DNA of 64,000 nt from Fictibacillus barbaricus. Its GTDB lineage: Bacteria > Bacillota > Bacilli > Bacillales > Fictibacillaceae. Under the pieces are notes generated by a model, which saw nothing but the letters and a program-made list of their open reading frames with translations, was not told the DNA's origin and searched no databases. Below, piece by piece: positions 23,127 through 33,154 of the stretch (position 1 is the first letter of the stretch; each line of letters begins with the position of its first letter). The stretch lies in contig NZ_BMCE01000001.1 in assembly GCF_014635025.1 (NCBI RefSeq), forward strand, positions 1 through 64,000, in the 5' to 3' direction. Made by a program: the position numbers and the translations under genes.

Positions 23127-23324
23127 ATGCAGCAAAAGGAATTTCAGCTTCACGATGAAGTGGAAATGAAAAAACAGCACCCATGCGGTACAAACCGATG
23201 GAAAGTCATCCGTATGGGAGCCGATATCAGAATTAAATGTATGGGGTGTCAGCATAGTGTGATGCTGCCTCGGTCAGAATTTGCTAAGAAAATAAAGAAA
23301 GTTTTGTTATCACCAGGGGAGTAA
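23127..23324 (+). CDS. DUF951 family protein (YyzM-like)
   Basis: A 65-residue protein from the ATG at 23127 (another ATG three bases earlier is possible) with AAAGGAGAGC upstream. The family pattern is visible: LHDEVEMKKQHPCGTNRWKVIRMGADIRIKC and CMGCQHSVMLPRSEF. Two cysteines in a CxxC arrangement suggest metal binding. It lies between mscS and the oxidoreductase as in related genomes. The function is unknown. Confidence 0.88.
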   Translation: MQQKEFQLHDEVEMKKQHPCGTNRWKVIRMGADIRIKCMGCQHSVMLPRSEFAKKIKKVLLSPGE

Positions 23325-23341
23325 ATACAGGAGGTAAACGT

Positions 23342-25372
23342 ATGGAGGAGAAAGTGGTTTCCGCATGTCCCTTAAATTGCTGGGACGCGTGCAGCTTTCA
23401 CGTGACCATTGAGAATCAAACGGTAAAAAGAGTTGAAGGAAACCACGATCACCCGATTACAAAGGGAAAGATCTGTGGAAGAGGAAGGCTTTTAGCAGAA
23501 AGAACGAATTCATCACAACGTATTCTGCATCCGCTTAAAAAGATAAACGGTGAATGGGTCCAGATAGAGTGGGAACAAGCCCTTGATGAGATTGCTATGA
23601 GGATGGGGGAAGTAAAATCCAAATATGGGCCAACTGCTGTTATGCATTCTCATGATTATTCAAATAACGGGCTCTTAAAAAGTCTTGACCAGCGGTTCTT
23701 TAATTGCTTTGGAGGCTTAACTGAGGTTGTTGGAAGTCTGTGCTGGGGAGCGGGGATCGCTGCTCAAACTTGGGATTTCGGCAACTCTTACAGTCATGCC
23801 CCTGATGATATCGAAAATAGCAAACAGATTGTTGTCTGGGGAAGAAATGCAGCGCATACGAATATGCACCTTTTCACCCGTTTGCAAAAGATGAAGAAAA
23901 AAGGTATCCCTATAACTGTTATTGACCCCATGTTTCATACAACTGCAAAACTGGCAGATCGCTATGTTGCTGTCAGACCTGGCATGGACGGATGGCTTGC
24001 ACTAGGGATTGTTAAGGTTATCCTTGAAAAGGGATGGCAAGATACTTATTTTATTGAGAACTTCACTCATGGATTTAAAGACCTAGAGAAACTTGCCGCT
24101 AGTATAAAACTTGAAGAAATTGAAGTAAAAACAGATGTTTCACGTGAAACAATCGTTCAGCTGGCTCATACATACAGAAGTGGTCCAACTTCAACTTTTT
24201 TAGGACTGGGTATGCAGCGGTATAAAAATGGCGGTAATACGATTCGTTTGATCGATGCTTTAGCAGCGGTAAGCGGCAATATCGGGATACCGGGTGGAGG
24301 CTGCAGCTATGGCAACTTAGCGGTTGGTCAAAGTTTCAACAAACAGGAATTAACGCTGCCCCATAAACGAAGAGAAGTTCGTCATTTTACTCGCATGTTT
24401 CAGGCTGAAGAGATTCTGCGGAATAAAGAGCTTCCCGTTGAAGTTCTTTTTATAACAAGAAGCAATCCGCTAACTCAAGTTCCTGATTCGAATAGAGTAA
24501 GACAAGCCTTTGAATCTGTGCCCACGATAGTCGTTGTCGATCAATATATGACCGATTCCGCAGAAATTGCAGATTACGTGCTACCTTGTACAACTGTTTT
24601 TGAAGAAGAAGATATCTATTATGCGTCAATGTATCACCACTATATAAACTATGGAAAAAAACTCGTTCCGCCAAAAGGTGAAGCGAAATCTGACCTTGAG
24701 ATATGGTCGATGCTTGCAGAGCGTCTCGGTTTTGGTGAAGAGTTTCATTATACCGCTGAAGAGTTTATGGAGATGGGCCTCTCATCATTAAATAAACACG
24801 GGATCACACTTGAAAAATTAAAACAAGAGAAATTTCTTGAACTGCCTGTTGAGTCTGTTCCTTGGTCTGACCGAAAGTTTCAAACGCCAAGCGGCAAATA
24901 TGAGTTCACTTCACTGTCAGCCCTTCAAGAAGGATTTACGGATGGGAGAATCAAGCTTGCGTTTCCTGAAGAAAGTGCAGAAAATGAACCAGAACTAGTG
25001 AAAAAGTATCCTTATCAGCTGCTTACGATACATCCCTTGCGCTCAAACCATTCTCAAAGCCATCATCTTATTTCAAATATGCAAACTGTAGTGGTTCAAG
25101 TCTCAGATGTAATCGCAAAGAACAAAGGGATCTTATCAGGCGATGAAGTAGAGATTTTTAATCAAAGAGGCAGTTTAAAAGGAGAAGTAAAGATTATAAA
25201 AAACGGCCATCCAAATGTGATTAATGTTGATGAAGGACAATGGCATAAATTTGGCGGCAGTGTGAATGTATTAACTCCTAGCAGTGAATCAGATATAGGA
25301 CAAGGAAGTACGTTTTACGATTGCAAGGTAGACATACAAAAATTGAATGGAAGTCTGAGCCGGGTGACTTAA
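23342..25372 (+). CDS. yyaE: Molybdopterin-dependent oxidoreductase (YyaE-like)
   Basis: A 676-residue protein of the formate dehydrogenase/DMSO reductase superfamily. A [4Fe-4S] motif opens the protein (CPLNCWDAC..GKICGRGRL). Molybdopterin-binding domains follow, including GGNTIRLIDALAAVSGNIGIPGGG and VLPCTTVFEE, then a C-terminal MoPterin dinucleotide-binding barrel. AGGAGG precedes the ATG. The substrate is unknown; B. subtilis yyaE lies in the same neighbourhood. A parS site lies inside the gene at 24136. Confidence 0.92.
   Translation: MEEKVVSACPLNCWDACSFHVTIENQTVKRVEGNHDHPITKGKICGRGRLLAERTNSSQRILHPLKKINGEWVQIEWEQALDEIAMRMGEVKSKYGPTAVMHSHDYSNNGLLKSLDQRFFNCFGGLTEVVGSLCWGAGIAAQTWDFGNSYSHAPDDIENSKQIVVWGRNAAHTNMHLFTRLQKMKKKGIPITVIDPMFHTTAKLADRYVAVRPGMDGWLALGIVKVILEKGWQDTYFIENFTHGFKDLEKLAASIKLEEIEVKTDVSRETIVQLAHTYRSGPTSTFLGLGMQRYKNGGNTIRLIDALAAVSGNIGIPGGGCSYGNLAVGQSFNKQELTLPHKRREVRHFTRMFQAEEILRNKELPVEVLFITRSNPLTQVPDSNRVRQAFESVPTIVVVDQYMTDSAEIADYVLPCTTVFEEEDIYYASMYHHYINYGKKLVPPKGEAKSDLEIWSMLAERLGFGEEFHYTAEEFMEMGLSSLNKHGITLEKLKQEKFLELPVESVPWSDRKFQTPSGKYEFTSLSALQEGFTDGRIKLAFPEESAENEPELVKKYPYQLLTIHPLRSNHSQSHHLISNMQTVVVQVSDVIAKNKGILSGDEVEIFNQRGSLKGEVKIIKNGHPNVINVDEGQWHKFGGSVNVLTPSSESDIGQGSTFYDCKVDIQKLNGSLSRVT
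24136..24151. other. parS site inside the oxidoreductase gene
   Basis: TGTTTCACGTGAAACA, identical to the 17710 site, embedded in the coding sequence (within codons for DVSRETIVQ). About 13 kb from oriC, it should act as a further ParB nucleation site. Confidence 0.9.
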
Positions 25373-25484
25373 CCCGGTTCTTCTTGTTTTTTAAAGTGAT
25401 AAAACCTATAATTGGGAAGGATATTTTTTTATCGAATGGACTCGGGTCACCGAGCTTTATATAAAACAGAGGAGTGAAATAACA

Positions 25485-26582
25485 GTGGCTCTTACAACTG
25501 GAATCGTTGGTTTGCCGAACGTTGGTAAATCTACATTGTTTAACGCTATTACACAAGCAGGTGCTGAATCAGCTAACTATCCTTTCTGTACGATTGATCC
25601 AAACGTGGGAATCGTAGAAGTACCCGACGATCGTCTTCAAAAATTAACAGAATTAGTACAGCCTAAAAAAGTAGTACCTACTACTTTTGAGTTTACAGAT
25701 ATTGCTGGGATCGTAAAAGGTGCTAGCAAGGGTGAAGGACTAGGGAATAAGTTCTTGTCACACATCCGTCAAACAGATGCGATCTTACAAGTTGTACGCT
25801 GCTTCGATGATGAGAACATTACACACGTTCACGGGAAAGTAAATCCGATTGACGATATTGAGGTTATTAACCTTGAATTAATCTTTGCGGACCTAGAATC
25901 CATCGACAAGCGTGTTGCACGTGTTGAAAAATTAGCAAAGTCTAAAGATAAAGAAGCTGTAGCTGAGTTTGCTGTACTTTCAAAAATAAAAGAAGCGCTC
26001 ATGCAAGAACTTCCTGCTCGCAGTGTGGAACTAACACCTGAAGAGAAAAAGATCGTTCATGCGATGCACCTTCTAACAATGAAGCCTATCCTTTATGTAG
26101 CAAACGTGAGTGAAGAGGAGCTATTAGAAGGAACAAACGAGCATGTGGAAGCTGTTAGAGAATACGCTGCTCGCGAAAATGCAGAAGTGATCGTGATCTG
26201 TGCAAAAGTTGAAGAAGAGATCGCTGAACTAGATGGCGATGAAAAACTTGCTTTCTTAGGTGAACTAGGAATTGAAGAAGCGGGTCTTGATAAGCTGATC
26301 CGTGCTTCTTATTCGCTTTTAGGATTAGCCACTTACTTCACAGCAGGTGTTCAAGAAGTTCGTGCCTGGACGTTCCGTAAAGGGATGAAAGCTCCTCAAT
26401 GTGCTGGAATCATCCACACCGATTTTGAAAGAGGCTTTATCCGTGCAGAAGTTGTAGCTTATGATGATCTGATGGCAGCTGGGAACATGGCAGCTGCGAA
26501 AGAAAAAGGGAAAGTCCGTCTAGAAGGTAAAGAGTACGAAATGAAAGATGGAGATGTGGTTCATTTCCGTTTTAACGTTTAA
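25485..26582 (+). CDS. ychF: Redox-regulated ATPase YchF (EngD)
   Basis: A 365-residue Obg-related P-loop NTPase that hydrolyses ATP and interacts with ribosomes. G1 is GLPNVGKSTLFNA, followed by DIAGIVKGASKGEGLGNKFL. The NKxD position is changed to the YchF-type YVANVSEEE. The C-terminal TGS domain contains CAGIIHTDFERGFIRAEV. The GTG start has AGAGGAG upstream. A terminator follows. Confidence 0.97.
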   Translation: MALTTGIVGLPNVGKSTLFNAITQAGAESANYPFCTIDPNVGIVEVPDDRLQKLTELVQPKKVVPTTFEFTDIAGIVKGASKGEGLGNKFLSHIRQTDAILQVVRCFDDENITHVHGKVNPIDDIEVINLELIFADLESIDKRVARVEKLAKSKDKEAVAEFAVLSKIKEALMQELPARSVELTPEEKKIVHAMHLLTMKPILYVANVSEEELLEGTNEHVEAVREYAARENAEVIVICAKVEEEIAELDGDEKLAFLGELGIEEAGLDKLIRASYSLLGLATYFTAGVQEVRAWTFRKGMKAPQCAGIIHTDFERGFIRAEVVAYDDLMAAGNMAAAKEKGKVRLEGKEYEMKDGDVVHFRFNV

Positions 26583-26592
26583 TCAAAATTTA

Positions 26593-26630
26593 AAAAAGAG
26601 GAGGAAGAGCTGACGCTTTTCCTCTTTTTT
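26593..26630 (+). terminator. ychF terminator
   Basis: GAGGA..TCCTC stem within an A-rich/T-rich frame, with T6 tail. Confidence 0.7.
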
Positions 26631-26735
26631 AGGCTTATTTGTAATGTTAGCTTGTTTTATACAATATTTTTTGATATAATTCTTTATTGTGAGTTAATTG
26701 TCAACAAATATGATGATTTTCTCCTTGCCCGAGAC

Positions 26736-26766
26736 AAATGTGTTGGGCCGCTTAGACCAAAAGGAG
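26736..26766 (+). promoter_or_regulatory. candidate S6:S18 ribosomal-protein leader element
   Basis: Directly before the rpsF ribosome site, TTGG-GCCGCTTAGA-CCAA forms a short stem with an unpaired CCG. Bacillus rpsF operon leaders carry an autoregulatory structure in which the S6:S18 complex binds a bulged CCG. The match here is short and by eye. Confidence 0.4.
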
Positions 26767-26775
26767 GTGAACGGA

Positions 26776-27066
26776 ATGAAAAAGTACGAAATCATGTACA
26801 TCGTCCGTCCGAATATCGAAGAGGAAGCTCTTAAGTCAACGAAAGAGCGTGCGAAAAGCATCCTAACTGACAACGGTGCGGAAATCGCGAACGAAAAGGA
26901 AATGGGTAAAAAGCGTTTAGCTTATGAGATCAATGACTTCCGCGATGGATACTACACGCTATTGGAAGTTAATGCTCCAACTGAAGCGATTAATGAGTTC
27001 GACCGTCTTATGAAGATCAACGAAGATGTTCTTCGTTTCATGACAATCGTAGACGAAAGAAATTAA
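26776..27066 (+). CDS. rpsF: 30S ribosomal protein S6
   Basis: A 96-residue protein of typical S6 sequence ([40 protein letters not shown]). The ATG at 26776 has AAGGAGGTGA upstream. A longer reading from 26698 has no ribosome site and no family support. It is the first gene of the rpsF-ssb-rpsR operon. Confidence 0.97.
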   Translation: MKKYEIMYIVRPNIEEEALKSTKERAKSILTDNGAEIANEKEMGKKRLAYEINDFRDGYYTLLEVNAPTEAINEFDRLMKINEDVLRFMTIVDERN

Positions 27067-27087
27067 TCCTTTAAGGAGTGGTTCTGA

Positions 27088-27624
27088 ATGCTAAATCGTG
27101 TAGTACTGGTGGGACGTTTAACGAAAGACCCAGAATTAAAGTACACTCCAAACGGTGTGGCTGTAGCTAATTTCACACTTGCTGTCAATCGGCCTTTTTC
27201 GAATCAGCAGGGTGAACGTGAAGCAGATTTTATTAACTGTGTCGTGTGGCGCAAGCCCGCTGAGAATGTGGCGAATTTCTTGAAAAAAGGATCACTTGCA
27301 GGAGTGGATGGACGTTTGCAAACACGTTCTTACGAGAACAATCAGGGTCAAAGAGTGTATGTTACTGAAGTAATGGCAGAAAGTGTTCAATTCCTTGAAC
27401 CTAAAAGCGCTAATGCGGGCGGCCAGCAATATCAAGGCGGCAGCAACTTTGGTGGACCATCAAATGACCGCGGATTTGAGCAGCAAAATCAGAACCGCAG
27501 CTATGGAAGTGACAACGGATATGGTCAGCAAAATCAGAACCAGAAACGTAATAACTTCAACGATGACCCGTTTGCAAATGATGGCACACCGATCGACATT
27601 TCTGATGACGATCTGCCATTTTAA
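27088..27624 (+). CDS. ssb: Single-stranded DNA-binding protein
   Basis: A 178-residue SSB. The OB fold is in the first 105 residues ([37 protein letters not shown]). A Gly/Gln/Asn-rich linker with repeats of QQNQNR follows. The acidic tip DISDDDLPF binds partner proteins. AAGGAGTGG precedes the ATG. It lies between rpsF and rpsR, as in B. subtilis ssbA. Confidence 0.97.
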   Translation: MLNRVVLVGRLTKDPELKYTPNGVAVANFTLAVNRPFSNQQGEREADFINCVVWRKPAENVANFLKKGSLAGVDGRLQTRSYENNQGQRVYVTEVMAESVQFLEPKSANAGGQQYQGGSNFGGPSNDRGFEQQNQNRSYGSDNGYGQQNQNQKRNNFNDDPFANDGTPIDISDDDLPF

Positions 27625-27681
27625 ACTAACGTAAACTATGAATCGGAATATATAAAATAAATCTAAAGGAGGGGACCATCA

Positions 27682-27915
27682 ATGGCTGGACGTCGTGGTG
27701 GACGCCAAAAGCGTCGTAAGGTTTGTTTCTTCACTGTAAACAAGATCACTTACATCGACTACAAGGATACTGATCTTTTGAAGCGTTTCGTTTCTGAACG
27801 CGGTAAGATTCTTCCTCGTCGTGTAACTGGTACATCTGCTAAATATCAACGTCAATTGACTCGTGCGATCAAACGCTCGCGTCACATGGCTTTGTTACCA
27901 TATGTATCTGAATAA
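27682..27915 (+). CDS. rpsR: 30S ribosomal protein S18
   Basis: A 77-residue basic protein with the S18 signature [49 protein letters not shown] precedes the ATG. It is the last gene of the operon. CxxC zinc residues are absent, leaving a single early cysteine. Confidence 0.98.
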   Translation: MAGRRGGRQKRRKVCFFTVNKITYIDYKDTDLLKRFVSERGKILPRRVTGTSAKYQRQLTRAIKRSRHMALLPYVSE

Positions 27916-27924
27916 GATCATATA

Positions 27925-27960
27925 AAAACGCAGCTAGGGTTTCCTGGCTGCGTTTTTTTC
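27925..27960 (+). terminator. rpsR terminator
   Basis: AAACGCAGC..GGCTGCGTTTTTTT stem and T-run. Confidence 0.88.
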
Positions 27961-28030
27961 TATGGTTGAACTGGAGCTGCTTGAGTTGGAGTGGCAATGA
28001 GCGCGTGTCGGAATATGACGAAAAATGTAG

Positions 28031-28123
28031 ATTCGTGGATATTTGAACAAAACTCGTGGAATTAACTCCAAAATTCCTGGAATCAACCAAAAAACTTGTG
28101 GATTTATAAGCGGAATTCGTTGA
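28031..28123. repeat. Five-unit array with exact 21-bp period
   Basis: Nine-base cores of the form A(T/C)TCGTGGA begin at 28031, 28052, 28073, 28094 and 28115, so each step is exactly 21 bases. The 12 bases between cores vary but often end in AAA. One frame across the array stays open between stops and reads as a degenerate seven-residue repeat (IRGYLNK, TRGINSK, IPGINQK), but it has no start codon. The array fills the otherwise geneless stretch 27961-28328 between rpsR and the DUF2232 gene. Its function is unknown. Confidence 0.75.
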
Positions 28124-28328
28124 AATATCGTAATAATAGTTCGTTCAAAAATCGCTGTTCACTGCACTTTTATAAAAGCCTCTTCTCTTTTCCTTCTTAA
28201 ATTCATCCAATTTCCACAATTTGTTTACTTCTCTAAAAGTACGTCTATGCTAGAATTATCGTTTAAGTTGAATTACAGCGGCTATGTAACTACAATTAGA
28301 ACATATGAAGAATTTGATGAGGTGAATC

Positions 28329-29273
28329 ATGCGCAATACTAAAGTATTGGTAGAAGGTGCTGTCGTTTCGGGCATCTATACGCTTCTTTTTTTATCCAGT
28401 ATGTACATACCGTTTTTTAGCCTTTTTTCATTATTTATCTTGCCCCTCCCGTTTATTATCTATTTATATCGACATGATCTTAAAGCGGGATTGCTGCTTT
28501 GGGCTGTTACGTTTGGTGTGTCCCTTGCCTTTGCGGGTATTAACGGTTTAATCGTAACCCTTTTCTCCGGTTTAACTGGAATAGTGATGGGGGAAATTTA
28601 CAGAAGGAAAAAATCTGCTTTTGCGGTTCTTTTAGGTGCCAGTCTCTCGAATATTTTAAATATGCTTGTTACACTCGTCATCGCCCAAGTATTCATGGGT
28701 ATTAATTTTGTGAATGAGTTAGAACAGCAGTTTCAGAGTGCGATAGGCACTGCAGAAGAGTTCTACAAAACAAGCGGACAAGATCCTGCTCAAATTGAAC
28801 GATTTAAAGAGCAAGCGGAGCTAATTCCGATGATGCTTCCGACATACATCATTGGAGGGGCTGTTATTCTTGCCTTCTTAACATATTTGGCAGCTAGGAT
28901 GCTTATGAAAAGGCTCCGTTACGATGTACCATCATTCCCTCCATTCCGAGAGTGGAACCTGCCAAAATCATTTTTGTGGTATTATATTATAGCGATTGTT
29001 TTAACGTTCAGCACCCCTGAAAAGGGCACTGCTTTATATATTGTAACGATAAATTTATATATGATATTATCGTTTGTACTTATTATTCAAGGTTTTACAG
29101 TTATTTTTTATTATGCCTGGATAAAGAATTGGAAGAGAAAAAGAATCATATTGTTGATTATACTCCTGTTTTTGTTGAACTCTTTCCTGCCAATTCCTCT
29201 GGAAGTGGTTAAATTCTTAGGTATAATTGACTTAGGTTTTATGATTAAAAAACGGTTGAAACCAAAACAGTAG
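28329..29273 (+). CDS. yybS: DUF2232 membrane protein (YybS-like)
   Basis: A 314-residue integral membrane protein with about eight hydrophobic segments, the N-terminal set ending near residue 135 and a second set from about 175. It belongs to the YybS/DUF2232 family that lies before gdpP in Bacillus. GATGAGGTG precedes the ATG, and gdpP starts 11 bases after its stop, so they share an operon. The fold recalls ECF/RibU-like transporter components, but the substrate is unknown. Confidence 0.9.
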   Translation: MRNTKVLVEGAVVSGIYTLLFLSSMYIPFFSLFSLFILPLPFIIYLYRHDLKAGLLLWAVTFGVSLAFAGINGLIVTLFSGLTGIVMGEIYRRKKSAFAVLLGASLSNILNMLVTLVIAQVFMGINFVNELEQQFQSAIGTAEEFYKTSGQDPAQIERFKEQAELIPMMLPTYIIGGAVILAFLTYLAARMLMKRLRYDVPSFPPFREWNLPKSFLWYYIIAIVLTFSTPEKGTALYIVTINLYMILSFVLIIQGFTVIFYYAWIKNWKRKRIILLIILLFLLNSFLPIPLEVVKFLGIIDLGFMIKKRLKPKQ

Positions 29274-29284
29274 GAGCTGAAAGT

Positions 29285-31258
29285 ATGCCAAAGTTTTTGC
29301 TAAAACGGTGGCATGGTTATCCCGTCATCGCCTTATTTGTTACTTCTGTTGTGCTGGTTAGCATCATCACTTATTTTCATTGGATGATCGGAATGGCAGG
29401 CTTTGTTTTGCTTGGCGGATTGTTTTATTATGCCATGAAAGCCGAAGCGAGTTTTCAGGAGGAACTAGGTGACTATATTTCTACGCTTTCCCATCGTTTG
29501 AAAAAGGTGGGGGAAGAAGCACTGATGGAAATGCCGATCGGGATTATTTTGTATGATGAGGATTTTAAGATCGAGTGGGCAAACCCATATATGGGGTCAC
29601 TTATTGAAGAAGAATCCTTTATCGGGCATTCTCTAAACCATGTTTCAGAAGAACTGATTCCTTATATAAAAAGTGATGCTAAGGAAGAAGTTATTAAGAT
29701 TAACACACATAGATTTCAAGTAAACTTTAAAAAAGAAGACAGACTGCTTTACTTTTTTGATGTAACCGAACAGCTTGACCTTGAACGTTTATATGATGAA
29801 GAACAAACCGTGATGGCCATTATCTATCTCGATAACTATGATGAGGTAACACAAGGGTTAGACGACCAATTCCGTTCAACCATCAATTCAAAAGTAACAT
29901 CTGTACTGAATGAATGGGCGAACGAGCATGGTATCTTCTTAAAACGAACTTCGTCTGAGCGATTTTTAGCAGTATTCAACCAACGTATTTTAAATGAATT
30001 AGAAAAAAATAAATTTAGCGTATTGGATGAAGTAAGAGAATCTACAGCTAAACAGAACGTTTCGCTCACACTAAGTATCGGGGTAGCGGCAGGAACGTCT
30101 TCCTTGCCAGAACTCGGTCAGCTTTCACAATCGAGTCTGGACTTGGCTCTTGGCCGAGGTGGCGACCAGGTAGCTATCAAACAGACGAACGGAAAAGTAC
30201 GTTTCTACGGAGGCAAAACAAACCCAGTCGAAAAGCGTACTCGTGTACGTGCCAGAGTCATATCACATGCGCTTAGTGAACTTGTGGCTGACAGCGATAA
30301 AGTGATTATTATGGGTCATAAGAATCCTGATATGGACTCGATCGGTTCTGCTATCGGGATATTGAAAGTCGCGCAAGTCAATGGAAAAGACGGTTATATT
30401 GTGCTCGATCAATCTGACATTGATGTCGGCGTGCAGCGTTTAATGGATGAACTACGCGAAACAGAATCAGTATGGAAGTTTTTTATTTCGCCTGAAGAAG
30501 CCCTCGAGATCGCTTCTCGAGATACTCTTTTAGTCATTGTTGATACTCATAAGCCTTCTATGGTCATTGAGGAAAAGCTTTTAACAAAACTTGATCATGT
30601 TGTTGTTATTGACCATCACCGACGAGGAGAAGAGTTTATCAAAGACCCTGTTCTCGTCTACATGGAGCCTTATGCGTCGTCAACAGCTGAGCTCGTAACC
30701 GAACTTTTAGAATACCAGCCGAAACGACTGAAGATGCGTATGCTTGAAGCAACAGCACTGCTGGCAGGGATTATCGTAGATACGAAAAGCTTTACGCTTA
30801 GAACGGGTTCTCGTACGTTTGATGCAGCCTCCTATCTAAGAGCGCATGGAGCTGACACGATCCTTGTTCAAAAGTTTTTGAAAGAAGACTTAAATACGTA
30901 TACGAAGCGTTCCAAGTTGATTGAGAGCGCAGAAATCTATAAAAAAGGCATCGTAATTGCCAAGAGTACTCCTGAGGATGCTTACAATCAAGTGGTGATT
31001 GCTCAGGCTGCAGATATCTTATTAACGATGAACGGCATTCAAGCTTCTTTTGTTATTTCAAACCGAATAGACGGAAAAGTAAGCATCAGTGCTCGTTCGC
31101 TTGGGGACATCAACGTGCAGATGATCATGGAAAGATTGGAAGGCGGAGGTCACCTGACTAATGCTGCCTGCCAGATTGAAAACAGCACGATTGATGATGC
31201 AGAGAAACACTTAAAGATGGTTATCGATGAGTATATTGAAGGGGGAGAAGAGGAATGA
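29285..31258 (+). CDS. gdpP: Cyclic-di-AMP phosphodiesterase GdpP (YybT)
   Basis: A 657-residue membrane enzyme that hydrolyses c-di-AMP. Two membrane helices lie in the first 55 residues, then a PAS-like sensor (about 80-150), a degenerate GGDEF domain (about 170-300) and the DHH-DHHA1 catalytic part. That part has [21 protein letters not shown], the DHH motif [11 protein letters not shown] and the C-terminal [17 protein letters not shown] precedes the ATG. Its last codons overlap rplI by four bases. Confidence 0.97.
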   Translation: MPKFLLKRWHGYPVIALFVTSVVLVSIITYFHWMIGMAGFVLLGGLFYYAMKAEASFQEELGDYISTLSHRLKKVGEEALMEMPIGIILYDEDFKIEWANPYMGSLIEEESFIGHSLNHVSEELIPYIKSDAKEEVIKINTHRFQVNFKKEDRLLYFFDVTEQLDLERLYDEEQTVMAIIYLDNYDEVTQGLDDQFRSTINSKVTSVLNEWANEHGIFLKRTSSERFLAVFNQRILNELEKNKFSVLDEVRESTAKQNVSLTLSIGVAAGTSSLPELGQLSQSSLDLALGRGGDQVAIKQTNGKVRFYGGKTNPVEKRTRVRARVISHALSELVADSDKVIIMGHKNPDMDSIGSAIGILKVAQVNGKDGYIVLDQSDIDVGVQRLMDELRETESVWKFFISPEEALEIASRDTLLVIVDTHKPSMVIEEKLLTKLDHVVVIDHHRRGEEFIKDPVLVYMEPYASSTAELVTELLEYQPKRLKMRMLEATALLAGIIVDTKSFTLRTGSRTFDAASYLRAHGADTILVQKFLKEDLNTYTKRSKLIESAEIYKKGIVIAKSTPEDAYNQVVIAQAADILLTMNGIQASFVISNRIDGKVSISARSLGDINVQMIMERLEGGGHLTNAACQIENSTIDDAEKHLKMVIDEYIEGGEEE

Positions 31259-31698
31259 AAGTGATTTTTCTTCAAGATGTAAAAGGTAAAGGTAAAAAAG
31301 GGGAAGTCAAAAACGTTTCTGAAGGATATGCGCGCAACTTTTTATTCCCTAAAAACTTAGCTTCTGAAGCAACTGCAGGAGCGATGGCAACATTGCAAGG
31401 CCAGCAGAAGAGCGAAGAGAAAAAGCAGCAGGCTCAACTTGAAGAAGCTGAAGCACTTAAAGCTAAACTGGCTGAGATGACGATTACGATTAAAACAAAA
31501 ACAGGCGAGGGTGGCAGAGTATTTGGTTCTGTTACAAGCAAACAAATCGCTGACGGTCTCAAAGAACAAGGCATCAAGATCGACAAACGTAAAATTGAAC
31601 TGGCTGACCCGATTAAATCGCTAGGATATACAAATGTGCCGATCAAAGTTCATTCACAAGTAACGGCAACAGTAAAAGTACACGTAACGGAAGAATAA
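31255..31698 (+). CDS. rplI: 50S ribosomal protein L9
   Basis: A 147-residue L9 with the N-terminal motif [23 protein letters not shown], a long charged central helix and the C-terminal domain. The ATG overlaps the gdpP stop (ATGA). A terminator follows. Confidence 0.98.
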   Translation: MKVIFLQDVKGKGKKGEVKNVSEGYARNFLFPKNLASEATAGAMATLQGQQKSEEKKQQAQLEEAEALKAKLAEMTITIKTKTGEGGRVFGSVTSKQIADGLKEQGIKIDKRKIELADPIKSLGYTNVPIKVHSQVTATVKVHVTEE

Positions 31699-31699
31699 A

Positions 31700-31723
31700 A
31701 AGCCGGGAGTCCCCGGTTTTTTC
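31700..31723 (+). terminator. rplI terminator
   Basis: AGCCGGG-AGT-CCCGG with T6 tail. Confidence 0.8.
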
Positions 31724-31758
31724 CACGTTTATAAAAGGGCAGAGAGGAGGAAATGAAC

Positions 31759-33123
31759 ATGAGTGATTTATTTGCTGATCGCATACCACCGCAAAATATT
31801 GAAGCCGAACAGGCTGTTCTAGGTGCTATCTTCTTAGAGCCCGAGGCTTTAATCACAGCATCAGAGATTCTTTTGCCAGAGGATTTTTACCGAGCCACTC
31901 ATCAAAGAATCTACCGAGTGATGCTGGATCTTAACGCTAAAGGTGAGCCTGTCGATCTCATAACGGTTACTTCTGAACTGCAGGACAAGAACCAGCTTGA
32001 TGAAGTAGGAGGTTTGTCTTTCTTAACAGAGCTCGCTGATAGTTCACCGACTGCTGCGAACATCGAGTATTACAGCAAGATCGTTGAGGAAAAATCACTT
32101 CTGCGCCGATTGATACGAACAGCTACCGATATCACGGCTAACAGTTATGCGCGGGAAGAAGAAGTAGAAGCCATCCTGAATGAAGCAGAAAAATCCATAC
32201 TGGAAGTTGCCAATCGTAAGAACACGAGTGCTTTTACGGCGATAAAAGACGTGTTGGTTCATGCGTACGACAACATTGAAGCTCTTCATAACCGTAAAGG
32301 CGACATTACGGGAATCCCGACAGGGTTCAATGACTTAGATCGCATGACCGCAGGGTTCCAGCGCAACGATCTCATTATCGTTGCAGCCCGTCCATCCGTA
32401 GGTAAAACAGCATTTGCGCTGAATATTGCACAAAACGTCGCAACTAAGACAGATGAGAATGTAGCGATCTTTAGTCTCGAGATGGGAGCGGAGCAGCTTG
32501 TTATGCGTATGCTCTGTGCAGAGGGGAACCTGGATGCTCAGAGGCTGCGTACAGGGTCTTTGCTGCCTGAAGACTGGCAAAAGCTTACGATGGCAATGGG
32601 AAGCTTGTCTGCGGCTGGTATTTACATTGATGATACACCAGGTATCCGTATTAATGATATTCGGGCAAAATGCCGACGTCTTAAGCAGGAAAAAGGATTA
32701 GGTATGATTCTTATTGATTACTTGCAGCTTATTTTAGGCAGCGGTAAGTCTGGGGAAAACCGTCAGCAAGAGGTTTCTGAGATTTCTCGTTCCTTAAAAG
32801 CACTTGCTCGTGAGCTGGAAGTGCCAGTAATCGCACTGTCTCAGTTATCTCGTGGAGTAGAATCCCGACAGGACAAGCGTCCGATGATGTCTGATATTCG
32901 TGAATCCGGATCGATCGAGCAGGATGCTGATATCGTAGCCTTCTTATACCGTGATGACTATTACGATAAAGAAACAGAAGCTAAAAATATTATCGAGATC
33001 ATTATTGCTAAGCAGCGTAACGGCCCAACAGGAACGGTAGAGCTGGCTTTCGTAAAAGAATACAACAAATTCGTTAACCTGGACCGGCGGCACGATGAAA
33101 GTGCCATTCCGCCAGGCGCATAA
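31759..33123 (+). CDS. dnaB: Replicative DNA helicase (DnaB family, B. subtilis DnaC)
   Basis: Hexameric 5'-3' helicase of the replisome. The ATG at 31759 gives 454 residues, the same as B. subtilis DnaC, and is spaced eight bases from GAGGAGG. The ATG two codons earlier is too close to this site. The N-terminal domain starts with LPPQ-type RIPPQNIEAEQAVLGA. Walker A is ARPSVGKTAFALN, Walker B MILIDYLQLI, and the arginine-finger region SGSIEQDADIVAFLYR is present. No intein is seen. Confidence 0.97.
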   Translation: MSDLFADRIPPQNIEAEQAVLGAIFLEPEALITASEILLPEDFYRATHQRIYRVMLDLNAKGEPVDLITVTSELQDKNQLDEVGGLSFLTELADSSPTAANIEYYSKIVEEKSLLRRLIRTATDITANSYAREEEVEAILNEAEKSILEVANRKNTSAFTAIKDVLVHAYDNIEALHNRKGDITGIPTGFNDLDRMTAGFQRNDLIIVAARPSVGKTAFALNIAQNVATKTDENVAIFSLEMGAEQLVMRMLCAEGNLDAQRLRTGSLLPEDWQKLTMAMGSLSAAGIYIDDTPGIRINDIRAKCRRLKQEKGLGMILIDYLQLILGSGKSGENRQQEVSEISRSLKALARELEVPVIALSQLSRGVESRQDKRPMMSDIRESGSIEQDADIVAFLYRDDYYDKETEAKNIIEIIIAKQRNGPTGTVELAFVKEYNKFVNLDRRHDESAIPPGA

Positions 33124-33154
33124 AAAAAGCAGCTGGATTAATCCGGCTGCTTTT
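33124..33154. terminator. bidirectional terminator after dnaB
   Basis: AAAGCAGC-GGATTAATCC-GGCTGCTTTT. It overlaps the stop of the convergent UPF0158 gene. Confidence 0.75.

Noticed and set aside
23393-23408. CACGTG sequence near the start of the oxidoreductase gene as parS
   Set aside because: Only the central hexamer and a few left-arm bases match; the right arm diverges.
26652-26834. Short frame overlapping the rpsF start
   Set aside because: It overlaps the leader and first codons of rpsF in another frame and has no ribosome site.
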